64,000 nucleotides of DNA from Nocardia spumae (GTDB lineage Bacteria; Actinomycetota; Actinomycetes; Mycobacteriales; Mycobacteriaceae). Under the pieces are notes generated by a model. It worked only from the letters and a program-made list of their open reading frames with translations, searched no databases and was not told the DNA's origin. The position numbers were made by a program, and so were the translations under genes. Shown here piece after piece: positions 33,566 through 43,160 of this stretch. The stretch's first letter is position 1, and each line of letters begins with the position of its first letter. Location: the NCBI RefSeq assembly GCF_020733635.1, contig NZ_JAJFZL010000001.1, positions 434,001-498,000 of the forward strand. The letters run 5' to 3'.

Positions 33566-35401
33566 TCAGAAGGCCGCTTCGTCGAGCTCCATGATGTCGT
33601 TGTCCAGGTTGGACAGCACGGTGCGAACCGAGGTCAGCTCGGGCAGCACATTGCGGGCGAAGAACTGCGCGACACCGATCTTGCCGGTGTAGAAGGCCTC
33701 GTCGCTGCCGGTGGCGCCGTTGTCGAGGGCCTTGATCGCGACCTCGGCCTGGCGCAGCAGCTGCCAGCCGACCAGCAGGTCACCGACGGCCATCAGGAAT
33801 CGCACCGAACCCAGGCCGACCTTGTACAGCTCCTTGGTGTCCTCCTGGGCGCCCATCAGGTGGCCGGTCAGGGTGGCCGCCATGGCCTGCACATCCTCGA
33901 GCGCGGTGGCCAGCAGCTTGCGCTCGGCCTTCAGGCGACCGTTACCGGCCTCGGACTCGATGAACTTCTGCACCTGCCCGGCCACGTGGGCCAGCGCCAC
34001 ACCGCGGTCGCGGGCGATCTTGCGGAAGAAGAAGTCCTGCGCCTGGATGGCGGTGGTGCCCTCGTACAGCGAGTCGATCTTCGCGTCGCGGATGTACTGC
34101 TCGATCGGGTAGTCCTGCAGGAAGCCGGAACCACCGAAGGTCTGCAGCGAGTCGGTCAGGTACTGGTAGGCCCGCTCGGAACCGACGCCCTTGACGATCG
34201 GCAGCAGCAGATCGTTGACGCGGAACGCCAGGTCCTTGTCGGCGCCGGAGACGAGCTGCGCGATGTCCTCGTTCTGGTGCGCGGCGGTGTACAGGTAGAT
34301 GGCGCGCAGGCCCTCGGCGTAGGCCTTCTGCGTCATCAGCGAACGGCGCACGTCCGGGTGGTGGGTGATGGTGACGCGCGGCGCGGCCTTGTCGGTCATC
34401 TGGGTCAGGTCCGCACCCTGTACACGCTGCTTGGCGTAGTCCAGGGCGTTCAGGTAACCGGTCGACAGGGTCGCGATGGCCTTGGTGCCCACCATCATCC
34501 GGGCGTTCTCGATCACGTCGAACATCTGCGCGATGCCGTTGTGGACCTCGCCGACCAGCCAGCCCTTGGCGGGCACGCCGTGGCCGCCGAAGGTGACCTC
34601 ACAGGTGGCCGAAACCTTCAGGCCCATCTTGTGCTCGACATTGGTGACGAAGACGCCGTTGCGCTCGCCCAGAGTGTTGGTCTCGAAGTCGAAGTGGAAC
34701 TTCGGCACGAAGAACAGCGACAGACCCTTGGTGCCCGGTCCGGCGCCCTCGGGGCGGGCCAGCACCAGGTGGAAGATGTTCTCGAACATGTCGTCGGAGT
34801 CACCGGAGGTGATGAAGCGCTTCACACCCTCGATGTGCCAGGTGCCGTCTTCCTGCTGTACGGCCTTGGTGCGACCGGCGCCGACATCGGAACCGGCATC
34901 CGGCTCGGTCAGCACCATGGTGGCGCCCCAGTTGCGCTCGACGGCGGTCTCGGCCCACTTCTTCTGCTCGTCGGTGGCGTTGTTCCAGAAGATCTGGCCG
35001 AACGGGCCACCGGCGGCGTACATCGCGACGGCCGGGTTCGAGCCCAGGATCATCTCGTTGAGGGCCCAGACCACCGAACGCGGCGCGGGCAGACCGCCCA
35101 GCTCCTCGTTCAGGCCGACCTTGTTCCAACCGGCCTCTTCGTACGCCTTGAAGGACTTCTTGAACGACTCCGGGATCGAGACACTGTGGGTGCTGGGGTC
35201 GAACACCGGCGGGTTGCGGTCGGCGTCGGCGAAGGACTCGGCGACCGGTCCCTCGGCCAGGCGGCGCACCTCGTCGATGATGTTCTTGACCGTGTCGGTG
35301 TCCAGGTCACCGTAGGCGCCGGAATCCAGCACCGAACCGATGCCGAGCACCTCGAACAGGTTGAACTCGAGGTCGCGAACGTTGCTCTTGTAGTGGCCCA
35401 T
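33566..35401 (-). CDS. fadE5: Acyl-CoA dehydrogenase FadE5
   Basis: The 611-aa length matches M. tuberculosis FadE5 (Rv0244c) exactly, from [20 protein letters not shown] to the terminal [13 protein letters not shown]. It is a large acyl-CoA dehydrogenase with FAD-binding [13 protein letters not shown] and RFITSGD, and catalytic base Glu in [11 protein letters not shown]. Mycobacterial FadE5 dehydrogenates a wide range of acyl-CoAs in beta-oxidation. ATG at 35401 has GGAGAG upstream; the frame extends to 35467 but lacks the family N-terminus. A TTAC-N6-GTAA palindrome lies 124-137 bp upstream. It is divergent from the sulfatase gene. Confidence 0.95.
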   Translation of the reverse strand: MGHYKSNVRDLEFNLFEVLGIGSVLDSGAYGDLDTDTVKNIIDEVRRLAEGPVAESFADADRNPPVFDPSTHSVSIPESFKKSFKAYEEAGWNKVGLNEELGGLPAPRSVVWALNEMILGSNPAVAMYAAGGPFGQIFWNNATDEQKKWAETAVERNWGATMVLTEPDAGSDVGAGRTKAVQQEDGTWHIEGVKRFITSGDSDDMFENIFHLVLARPEGAGPGTKGLSLFFVPKFHFDFETNTLGERNGVFVTNVEHKMGLKVSATCEVTFGGHGVPAKGWLVGEVHNGIAQMFDVIENARMMVGTKAIATLSTGYLNALDYAKQRVQGADLTQMTDKAAPRVTITHHPDVRRSLMTQKAYAEGLRAIYLYTAAHQNEDIAQLVSGADKDLAFRVNDLLLPIVKGVGSERAYQYLTDSLQTFGGSGFLQDYPIEQYIRDAKIDSLYEGTTAIQAQDFFFRKIARDRGVALAHVAGQVQKFIESEAGNGRLKAERKLLATALEDVQAMAATLTGHLMGAQEDTKELYKVGLGSVRFLMAVGDLLVGWQLLRQAEVAIKALDNGATGSDEAFYTGKIGVAQFFARNVLPELTSVRTVLSNLDNDIMELDEAAF

Positions 35402-35524
35402 CTCTGTACTCACTCTCCGTTGAGTCGGTGCGGTCGGTGTGTGCCGTTCCCGCCCATGTGTCTCCACACCGGGTAGTCGAGCCGGAATCTCCGCCGTCTA
35501 CTCGCGGGTAACTTACAGCGTATA

Positions 35525-35538
35525 TTACCGATGGGTAA
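35525..35538. promoter_or_regulatory. Putative TetR operator upstream of fadE5
   Basis: TTACCGATGGGTAA (extended ATTACC...GGTAAT) has the TTAC-N6-GTAA architecture of the sites at 20380 and 26352. A further related half, CGCGGGTAACTTAC, lies at 35503-35516. The position suits control of fadE5, possibly also of the divergent sulfatase operon. Confidence 0.6.
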
Positions 35539-35697
35539 TGCGCTTGGAAAGCGCTGACCGGGCGATGTGACGCGGTATACAGGATTTCGGCCGGTGGGAT
35601 GTTCGCATCGCGAGTCACCCCTGGTGGGTGATGTGCGGCGGGGTGTGGCGAGGCAGGGTTTCGGCAGGGTAGTTCATCTGCGCCTGAGGAGGCCGCT

Positions 35698-37236
35698 GTG
35701 CCGGATTCGAAGCCGAACATCCTGGTGATCTGGGGCGACGACATCGGGATCACCAATCTCAGCTGCTACAGCGACGGTCTGATGGGGTATCGCACCCCGA
35801 ATATCGACCGGCTCGCCGACGAGGGCATGCGGTTCACCGATTCCTACGGTGAGCAGAGCTGCACGGCGGGCCGGGCATCGTTCATCACCGGTCAGAGCGT
35901 GTACCGGACCGGGATGAGCAAGGTCGGCATGCCGGGCGCCGGCATCGGGTTGGCTCCGGAGGACCCGACCATCGCGGAACTGCTGAAACCGCTGGGCTAC
36001 GCGACCGGTCAGTTCGGCAAGAACCATCTCGGCGACCTCAACAAGTTCCTGCCGACAGCGCGCGGATTCGACGAATTCTTCGGCAACCTCTACCACCTGA
36101 ACGCGGAGGAGGAACCCGAGCTGCCGGACTATCCACACAAGGACACCTATCCGCGCCTGTACGACCTCCTGCATCCCCGCGGGGTCATCCATTCGTGGGC
36201 GACCGATGAGGACGACCCCACCGAGGATCCGAAGTTCGGGCGCGTCGGCAAGCAGCGCGTCGAGGACACCGGGCCGCTCAGCAAGAAGCGGATGGAGACC
36301 ATCGACGAAGAAGTCGCCGAGGCCTGCGTCGACTACCTGACCCGCCAGCAGAAGGCCGGTACGCCGTTCTTCGTCTGGCTGAACTTCACCCATATGCACC
36401 TCCGTACCCATACGAAGCCGGAAAGTGTTGGGCAGGCGGGTATTTGGCAGTCCTCGTACCACGACACGATGATCGATCACGATCGCAATGTGGGCCGGGT
36501 GCTCGACGCGCTCGACGAGCTCGGCCTGGCCGACAACACCATCGTCATCTACAGCACCGACAACGGCCCGCACGCCAACACCTGGCCCGATGGGGCGACC
36601 ACACCGTTCCGCAGTGAGAAGGACACCAACTGGGAGGGCGCCTTCCGGGTGCCCCAGATGATCCGCTGGCCGGGGCGGATCCCGGCCGGCACCGTATCCA
36701 ACGACATCGTGCAGCACCATGATTGGCTGCCGACCTTCCTCGCTGCCGCGGGCGAGCCCGACATCGTGGACAAGCTGAAGAAGGGACATACGGTCGGGGA
36801 CAAAACCTTCCGCGTCCATATCGACGGCTATAACCTGCTGCCCTATCTGACCGGGGAGGCGGAACACAGCCCCCGGCGCGGCATGGTGTATTTCTCCGAC
36901 GACTGCGATGTGCTCGGGATCCGTTTCGAGAACTGGAAAATCGTCTTCATGGAGCAGCGCAAGACGGGCACGCTCGGGATCTGGGCGGAGCCGTTCACCG
37001 CCCTGCGAGTGCCGAAGCTCTTCAATCTGCGTACCGATCCGTTCGAGCGAGCCGACATCACGTCGAATACCTACTGGGACTGGTTCCTCGATCACGATTA
37101 CATCGCCGAGTACGGTGTCGCGATCGCGACCGCCTTCCTGGAAACCTTCAAGGATTTTCCGCCGCGGCAGGAACCGGCCAGCTTCACCATCGACCACGCG
37201 GTCGCCAAACTGCACGACTTCCTCGCCCGGGACTGA
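35698..37236 (+). CDS. Sulfatase, Cys-type (formylglycine-dependent)
   Basis: The 512-aa arylsulfatase-like protein has the metal site NILVIWGDDIG (D14, D15) and the modification motif SCTAGRASFITGQ, where C55 would be oxidised to formylglycine (C-x-A-x-R). FGKNHLGD and VIYSTDNGPH supply further metal and sulfate ligands. There is no signal peptide, so it probably acts in the cytoplasm. It hydrolyses sulfate esters; the substrate is unknown. The start is GTG at 35698, after GAGGAGGCC at 35686-35694. Three more genes follow tightly, including a formylglycine-generating enzyme that would activate it. Confidence 0.92.
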   Translation: MPDSKPNILVIWGDDIGITNLSCYSDGLMGYRTPNIDRLADEGMRFTDSYGEQSCTAGRASFITGQSVYRTGMSKVGMPGAGIGLAPEDPTIAELLKPLGYATGQFGKNHLGDLNKFLPTARGFDEFFGNLYHLNAEEEPELPDYPHKDTYPRLYDLLHPRGVIHSWATDEDDPTEDPKFGRVGKQRVEDTGPLSKKRMETIDEEVAEACVDYLTRQQKAGTPFFVWLNFTHMHLRTHTKPESVGQAGIWQSSYHDTMIDHDRNVGRVLDALDELGLADNTIVIYSTDNGPHANTWPDGATTPFRSEKDTNWEGAFRVPQMIRWPGRIPAGTVSNDIVQHHDWLPTFLAAAGEPDIVDKLKKGHTVGDKTFRVHIDGYNLLPYLTGEAEHSPRRGMVYFSDDCDVLGIRFENWKIVFMEQRKTGTLGIWAEPFTALRVPKLFNLRTDPFERADITSNTYWDWFLDHDYIAEYGVAIATAFLETFKDFPPRQEPASFTIDHAVAKLHDFLARD

Positions 37237-37238
37237 CC

Positions 37239-38180
37239 GTGACGGGCGGGCTGGACACCTGGCACGAGGGTGAAACCAAGTCGGCGATAGTCGATTTCGT
37301 CGCCCGGATCACCGATCGCGCCGGACCCGACTATGTGGAACCGGCGGCGCGGGTCGCGGTCTTCGACAACGACGGCACCCTGTGGTGTGAGAAACCGATG
37401 CCCATTCAGCTGGATTTCACGATCCGGCGGATGGGCGAATTGGCCGGGCGGGAACCGGAATTGCGCGGACAACAGCCCTGGAAGGCCGCCTACGAGCAGG
37501 ACCTGCAATGGCTCGGCGCCGCGATGGTCAAGCACTATCGCGGTGACGACACGGATCTGAAGTTGTTGATGGGAGCGGTGACCCGCGCCTTCGGCGAGAT
37601 CACCGTGGAGGATTACGACGCGCGGGTGGCGGCCTTCTTCGACGAGGCCGACCATCCGAGCCTCGCGCGCCCGTACCGCGGCTGCGGATTCACTCCCATG
37701 GTGGATCTGCTGCGGTATCTGGAGGCGGCCGGGTTCACCACCTATATCGCCTCCGGCGGGGACCGGGATTTCATGCGCCCGGTCGCCGGCGCGCTCTACG
37801 GTGTGCCGCCGGAACGGGTGATCGGCAGCGCCCTCGGAATCACCTATCGGGAACGCGACGGCCGCACCGATCTGCTGTACAAGTCCGCGATGGATTTCTT
37901 CGACGACGGACCGGAGAAGCCGATTCGGATCTGGAGCCGCGTCGGCCGCCGCCCGATTCTGTCGGTGGGCAACTCCAATGGCGATCTGCCGATGCTGTCG
38001 TATTCCGAACCGCCCGGCTCGCGGGCCCTGCGCATGCTGATCCTGCACGACGACGCCGACCGGGAATTCGACTACGTCGCCGGCGCCGAGGATGCGCTCG
38101 ACCACGCGCGTCGCCATGGCTGGACGGTCGTCAGCATGAAGAATGACTGGCGCGAGATCTTCGCCCCCGAACCGAGCTGA
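37239..38180 (+). CDS. HAD-family hydrolase
   Basis: The 313-aa protein has HAD motif I FDNDGTLWCE (about residues 45-54), a motif-II-like ASGGDRD and motif IV SVGNSNGDLPML. This arrangement resembles phosphoserine-phosphatase-like HAD proteins. GTG at 37239 comes two bases after the sulfatase stop, so it is translationally coupled. HAD members of this type are often placed with sulfatases and FGE in actinobacteria. A phosphatase acting on the same sulfated substrate or its alcohol product is possible, but the substrate is not visible. No membrane segment is seen. Confidence 0.85.
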   Translation: MTGGLDTWHEGETKSAIVDFVARITDRAGPDYVEPAARVAVFDNDGTLWCEKPMPIQLDFTIRRMGELAGREPELRGQQPWKAAYEQDLQWLGAAMVKHYRGDDTDLKLLMGAVTRAFGEITVEDYDARVAAFFDEADHPSLARPYRGCGFTPMVDLLRYLEAAGFTTYIASGGDRDFMRPVAGALYGVPPERVIGSALGITYRERDGRTDLLYKSAMDFFDDGPEKPIRIWSRVGRRPILSVGNSNGDLPMLSYSEPPGSRALRMLILHDDADREFDYVAGAEDALDHARRHGWTVVSMKNDWREIFAPEPS

Positions 38181-38213
38181 CCGCCGCAGGCGGAGCCAGG
38201 AGACGCACGCGCC

Positions 38214-39146
<933 letters not shown>

Positions 39147-39181
39147 CCGTGGGCGGGACCGCGGCAACCAGGGATTACCGT

Positions 39182-39793
39182 GTGGGTGTGCGCATCGAGA
39201 CGAATGCGGGGGTTGCCGAGATCGAGATCTCGGCGGGTACGGGTGAGCGCTTCCTCATGGTGCTGACCCACGGCTCCGGAGGCGGCGTCGAGGCCAAGGA
39301 TCTGCTCGCGGTGACCGACCGTGCCGTCGCGCTGGGCGGGGTGGTCGCCCGGGTGGTGCAGCCGTATCGCGTGGCCGGACGGCGGGCGCCCGGATCGGCG
39401 ACGGTCCAGGACGCGGCGTGGCTGGAGATCGTCGCGGCGCTGCGGAAGCGGGCGCCGGGTCGCCCACTGATCCAGGGCGGCCGGAGCAACGGTGCCCGTG
39501 TCGCCTGTCGCACGGCGGTCGAGGCCGGTGCGAAAGGTGTACTGGCGCTGTCGTTTCCGCTGCACCCGCCGGGTAAGCCGGAGAAGACGCGGCGAGCCGA
39601 ACTACTCGCGGCCTCCGCACATCTCGACGTGGTGGTGATCAACGGTGAGCGCGATCCGTTCGGCATCCCGGACGCCGCCGATGCCGCCGCGGTGACCGTC
39701 GTTCCCGGCCAGCCGCATTCCTTCCGCGGCGGTTTCGACCTCATCGCCGACACGGTGGAGCCGTGGCTGCGGCGGTGGGCCGAACTGGGCTGA
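39182..39793 (+). CDS. Alpha/beta hydrolase of the KANL3/Tex30-like type
   Basis: The ~203-aa protein has LTHGSGGGVEAKDLL as oxyanion region, the nucleophile elbow IQGGRSNGARVA (Ser in G-R-S-N-G), GERDPFG for the acid and QPHSFRGG for the His, so a complete triad is visible. The starting codon is uncertain: GTG at 39182 has AGGG eight bases upstream, GTG at 39149 is coupled to the previous stop, and GTG at 39188 fits the usual family N-terminus. It is the fourth gene of the sulfatase operon. The small hydrolase family includes dienelactone-hydrolase-like esterases; the substrate is unknown. Confidence 0.75.
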   Translation: MGVRIETNAGVAEIEISAGTGERFLMVLTHGSGGGVEAKDLLAVTDRAVALGGVVARVVQPYRVAGRRAPGSATVQDAAWLEIVAALRKRAPGRPLIQGGRSNGARVACRTAVEAGAKGVLALSFPLHPPGKPEKTRRAELLAASAHLDVVVINGERDPFGIPDAADAAAVTVVPGQPHSFRGGFDLIADTVEPWLRRWAELG

Positions 39794-39892
39794 GCGGCAA
39801 CCTTTCTCGGTGATATCTCCGGGAGAACCCCGATGTGCGCTCACGTCGGCGCCGATAACGTGGACCGCGGTCGGGTTTTCGAGAGGAGAGAC

Positions 39893-40309
39893 ATGCCCAT
39901 GAGCTCAGGGTTTCGACCGCTGTCGGCCGATCGTCGACGCGCGGTAGCCGGTTTCGCGGTGGCGCTCGCCACGGTCGCCGGACTCGGATTCGCGACCGTC
40001 GGTACCGCACAGGCCGCCTCCTGCGGCGTACCGCCGTGCAGCGCCGACGGATTCGGGGCGGACGGATTCGGTGCGGATGGTTTCGATCGGTTCGGTCGCG
40101 ACCACTCCGGATTCGGCCGCGACGGTTACGACTCGTTCGGCTACGACCGCTCCGGCCGTGACCGCTCCGGCTACGGCCATGACGGCTACGACCTTTTCGG
40201 TTACGACCGCTTCGGCCGGGACCGCTTCGGCGACGACCGGTTCGGCCGGGATCGGCGGGACCGGCAGCACGGTCCGGCGCCGCTGCCTTCCGGCAGCGCC
40301 GGGTCGTAG
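39893..40309 (+). CDS. Small secreted protein with Asp/Arg/Gly/Tyr/Phe repeats
   Basis: ATG at 39893 is preceded by GAGAGGAGAG. The 138-aa product has a signal peptide (residues 1-40, cleavage after AQA) and a short ASCGVPPCS motif that may form a disulfide. About 75 residues of imperfect repeats follow, such as GADGFGADGF and DRFGRDRFGDDRFGRD. The repeat alternates aromatic, Gly and paired opposite charges, so it is probably disordered and may self-associate. No known family is recognised. The gene is convergent with a methyltransferase, stops 20 bp apart. A structural or adhesive role is only a guess. Confidence 0.65.
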   Translation: MPMSSGFRPLSADRRRAVAGFAVALATVAGLGFATVGTAQAASCGVPPCSADGFGADGFGADGFDRFGRDHSGFGRDGYDSFGYDRSGRDRSGYGHDGYDLFGYDRFGRDRFGDDRFGRDRRDRQHGPAPLPSGSAGS

Positions 40310-40329
40310 CGGGCGGCGCGCCGTCCCCG

Positions 40330-41034
40330 TCAGTCCTCGGGGGCGGCTTCCACCGCCTGTGTCTCCAGATCGGGAACCGTGCGGGTGGCCACGACCAGGG
40401 CGTCGATGGCGTCGCGGCCCTCGGTTTCGCGCAGCACCCGCTGCGCGGCATCGATGCGAACGTCTTCCGCCGGGGCGAGATCCGCGATCACGTCGTCGGG
40501 GGTGAACAGGATCGCGGGATCCTGTGGGCCGCCGTAGCCGTCGGTGATATTGGTGGTGTCGTGACCGAGTACGAGCAGGGTGCCGCCCGGGCTCAGGCGC
40601 TCGGCCGCCGCCAGCAACATCGTCCGCCGCTGTGCGGCGGGCAGGTGAATGTAGACCGCCAGGATCAACTCGAACGGACCGTCGATCTCCGCACCGGGCA
40701 GATCGGTGACATCGGCGCACTGCCAGGTGATCCGAGTGCGCACCGATCGGGACAGCCGCGAGGCCACCGTGCGGCCCTTGTCGATGCCGACCTGGGAGAA
40801 GTCGACCGCGCGCACCTGCCAGCCGTGCGTGGCCAGCCACAGCGCGTGCCGGCCCTCACCGGCGGCCAGATCCAGTGCGCGGGGTAGTTCGGGGACGGCC
40901 TGTCCGGGGGCGTCGGGCACCAGTCGAATTCTGCGCTCCAGACCGAAAATATGCTCCACGACCGTCGCATTCGGCGGTGCGCCCCACACCAATTCGCTCT
41001 GCGCGTAGCGCGCGTCCCATTCGGCGGCGTCCAT
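40330..41034 (-). CDS. Class I SAM-dependent methyltransferase, TehB-like
   Basis: The 234-aa protein has the N-terminal signature WDARYAQSELVWGAPPN and SAM motif I ALDLAAGEGRHALWLA at about residues 52-67. Then come VDFSQVGIDKG and a motif-III-like RLSPGGTLLVLGHD. This is the thiopurine/TehB-type small-molecule methyltransferase group common in actinobacteria. ATG at 41034 begins at the conserved N-terminus, while the longer open frame upstream does not. The substrate is unknown; neighbours (GH183-like gene upstream on the same strand) do not help. Confidence 0.85.
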   Translation of the reverse strand: MDAAEWDARYAQSELVWGAPPNATVVEHIFGLERRIRLVPDAPGQAVPELPRALDLAAGEGRHALWLATHGWQVRAVDFSQVGIDKGRTVASRLSRSVRTRITWQCADVTDLPGAEIDGPFELILAVYIHLPAAQRRTMLLAAAERLSPGGTLLVLGHDTTNITDGYGGPQDPAILFTPDDVIADLAPAEDVRIDAAQRVLRETEGRDAIDALVVATRTVPDLETQAVEAAPED

Positions 41035-41065
41035 GTGACGAGTGTATTGGGCCGTACTACCCGGA

Positions 41066-41100
41066 GACGCCCGGCCGAGGGGGCAACCCGGCCGGGCGTC
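41066..41100 (-). terminator. Terminator of the second GH183-like gene
   Basis: Bases 41066-41076 and 41090-41100 form an 11-bp perfect G+C stem with a 13-nt loop. It lies 18 bp past the stop at 41118. Confidence 0.75.
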
Positions 41101-41117
41101 GTACAGGAAACGTGAAA

Positions 41118-42224
41118 TTACAGTGTCGTGTGCATGAGGATCACGTTGTATTGACTGTGCACCGTGGTGAGGTAATAAAGATCGCGCCCGGTTTGATACG
41201 GGAAGATCGACGGCGCGTAGGCGGTCGGCAATTCGCGCGTATCGATCAGCACCTCCGGCGGGCTCCACGGACCTTCCGGCGAGGGTGCCCGGCGCAGCAC
41301 CACCGAATTCCACGGATCGGTGGTCAGCATGATGAATTGGCCGAGGTAGTCGTTCCACATCACCGACATCTCGCCGACCCCGCCGGTGATCGGTCGCGCG
41401 GCGTTCACATCGTTGTGCCGCCAGCCGCCGCCGTCCCAATAGTCGTATGCGCCGAGGTCTTGAATGGCGTCCTCACGGACCCGCGCGACAAAGGCATCGT
41501 GATTGCGTCCGGACGGCGTGCCGTATTCGTACACCCAGCCGCCACTCTTGACGAAGGCGTTCATCTGGAAGTTCGCGTTTCCGCCCTCGTCGGGCCGCCG
41601 GGTGAAGTCGAGGTCCGCCCAGGTCTCCCCGTTGTCGGCCGAGGCGGCCAGCCCGGAGTAGTTGGTGGTCCACTGGCCCACGTCGTCCCAGCTCTTGACC
41701 GACATGAGGCTCATGTACTGCACACCGCCGACGGAAATACCCGCGGTCGGGATACGACTGATCTCGATGAAAGGGATTTTCGGACTGGGAATCAGATCTC
41801 GGGCCTGGCCGAAGATATCCCGGACGGCGCTGTCGAAGTAGATACCGCCGGACGGATCCTGGGTATGACTGCGCACGAGGATATTGCTGCGCCACGCCCA
41901 GAAACTTCCGGCGAGCAGATTCGGCAAGCCGACTCCCGCGGTATCGCCGAAGGCGGTGAGCATCTCACCTCTGCCGTTGTCCCACATGATCCCCAGATCC
42001 GTACCGAGCACGTTGTAATTCTCGGTGGCGTTCGGACTCGCCAGCCCGGTCACCTGGAATATCGCCCGGGAGCGGCCGCCCAGATTCGGCAGGCCGTTGG
42101 TGCCGTTGAGAACCGGGATCGGATTGATGGCGTTGGGGTTGGCGGCCGCCGGTGTGGTCACGGTCAGAAGCAAGGCCGAGGCACCCGCTATCGCAGACAG
42201 CAGGACGGATACGGTCTTGGACAA
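41118..42224 (-). CDS. Secreted DUF4185 protein, putative GH183 endo-D-arabinanase (copy 2)
   Basis: This 368-aa protein is a clear paralogue of the 32208-33290 product, aligning from NPIPVLNGTNGLPNLGG to the last residues (SQYNVILMHTTL here, NQYNVVLMRTPL there). It keeps GTDLGIMWDNGRGEM, AFGDTAGVG and SPSPEGPWSPP-like segments. A signal peptide (residues ~1-27, cleavage after AAA) directs it outside. The family includes mycobacterial endo-D-arabinanases. The start is TTG at 42224, with GGGAAGGG eight bases upstream and no better codon nearby. Two diverged copies in one window suggest separate expression or different arabinan targets. Confidence 0.82.
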   Translation of the reverse strand: MSKTVSVLLSAIAGASALLLTVTTPAAANPNAINPIPVLNGTNGLPNLGGRSRAIFQVTGLASPNATENYNVLGTDLGIMWDNGRGEMLTAFGDTAGVGLPNLLAGSFWAWRSNILVRSHTQDPSGGIYFDSAVRDIFGQARDLIPSPKIPFIEISRIPTAGISVGGVQYMSLMSVKSWDDVGQWTTNYSGLAASADNGETWADLDFTRRPDEGGNANFQMNAFVKSGGWVYEYGTPSGRNHDAFVARVREDAIQDLGAYDYWDGGGWRHNDVNAARPITGGVGEMSVMWNDYLGQFIMLTTDPWNSVVLRRAPSPEGPWSPPEVLIDTRELPTAYAPSIFPYQTGRDLYYLTTVHSQYNVILMHTTL

Positions 42225-42380
42225 ATCTGTGGCCCTTCCCGTTCACGCCGATGCTGACCCCCGACGATCATCGGCTTCGCTGGCAAAGTGTGAGAATGCT
42301 AACAGCGAATTGCCTGGAATGGGGTTTCCCGGACCTGGTTTCGGGTAATTCCCGGGTCGGCGAAGTGTTCCTTGTCGGAT

Positions 42381-43124
42381 CTACCGACGACCGAGCGCCT
42401 GACGGACGAGCAGTGGTATCTGAGTGGCCCGCTCGATGCCCAGTGTGCGGCGGGTTCCGGCCTGCCAGGTCCGGTCGAACAATCGTTTCGCGGCGGTCAC
42501 CGCCGGAGCCGGACGGGCGGCGATGCGATCCGCCAATTTCTCCGCCTCGGCGCGCGGATCGCCACACACCTGCGTAATCAAGCCGATGCGCTCGGCATAT
42601 GCCGCGTCGACCGGATCTGCGGTCATCGTCAAAAGTAGTGCCTTGTCCGCGCCGATCAGGCGCGACAGCGTGACCGCGCCCGACATATCGGGAATCAGTC
42701 CGTGCGCGACTTCCATCACCGAGAAATCGGAATCCGGTGCCGCGAAACGGAAATCGGCAGCCAGAGCCAATTGCAGGCCGCCGCCGAAACAATGGCCGTG
42801 CACAGCCGCGATCACCGGCTGCGGCAGCCGCCGCCAAGCCCAGCAGGCCTCCTGGAAGGTATTGGTGCCCAGCCACGGAATCGGCAGGAAATTGCGCACG
42901 ATGGTGAGTGGATCGCCGATCGCCTTCGCGATATCCAGGCCGCTGGAGAAACTGGGACCGTTTCCGGAGACGATCACGGCGCGAATATCGCCGCGACGGC
43001 CGATCACCCGGGCCACCCGGACGAGATCGTTGAGCATCTCGAGGGTGAGCCCGTTGTGCTTCTCGGGCCGGTCGAGTTCGACGTAGGCGCGATCACCGTC
43101 GAAGGTCAGGGATACGTTGCTCAT
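42381..43124 (-). CDS. Enoyl-CoA hydratase/isomerase family protein
   Basis: The 247-aa crotonase-fold protein has the oxyanion-hole segments VSGNGPSFSSGLD and AAVHGHCFGGGLQLALAAD. In the second half, APDSDFSVMEVAHGLIPDMSG has Glu at one of the usual acid positions and Asp near the other. It is most likely an enoyl-CoA hydratase or isomerase of fatty-acid or amino-acid catabolism; crotonases cannot be assigned to one reaction by eye. ATG at 43124. An alpha/beta hydrolase gene lies upstream on the same strand, 36 bp away, so they are probably co-transcribed. Confidence 0.85.
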   Translation of the reverse strand: MSNVSLTFDGDRAYVELDRPEKHNGLTLEMLNDLVRVARVIGRRGDIRAVIVSGNGPSFSSGLDIAKAIGDPLTIVRNFLPIPWLGTNTFQEACWAWRRLPQPVIAAVHGHCFGGGLQLALAADFRFAAPDSDFSVMEVAHGLIPDMSGAVTLSRLIGADKALLLTMTADPVDAAYAERIGLITQVCGDPRAEAEKLADRIAARPAPAVTAAKRLFDRTWQAGTRRTLGIERATQIPLLVRQALGRR

Positions 43125-43160
43125 CGCTCACTCCGTGCTGATCGGATCGCCCCACCGACG

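Noticed and set aside
33227..35476. A 749-codon open frame opposite fadE5
   Set aside because: It mirrors fadE5 in antisense, has no family signature, and long antisense frames are expected in DNA this GC-rich. FadE5 matches its family over its full length.
39833..39892. Longer N-terminus for the repetitive secreted protein
   Set aside because: The extension would bury the signal peptide, and the strong GAGAGGAGAG site lies just before ATG 39893.
40281..40298. Hairpin CGCTGCC/GGCAGCG as terminator of the repetitive protein gene
   Set aside because: It lies inside the coding sequence before the stop, the stem is only 7 bp, and there is no T-run. It may be a chance product of GC-rich codons.
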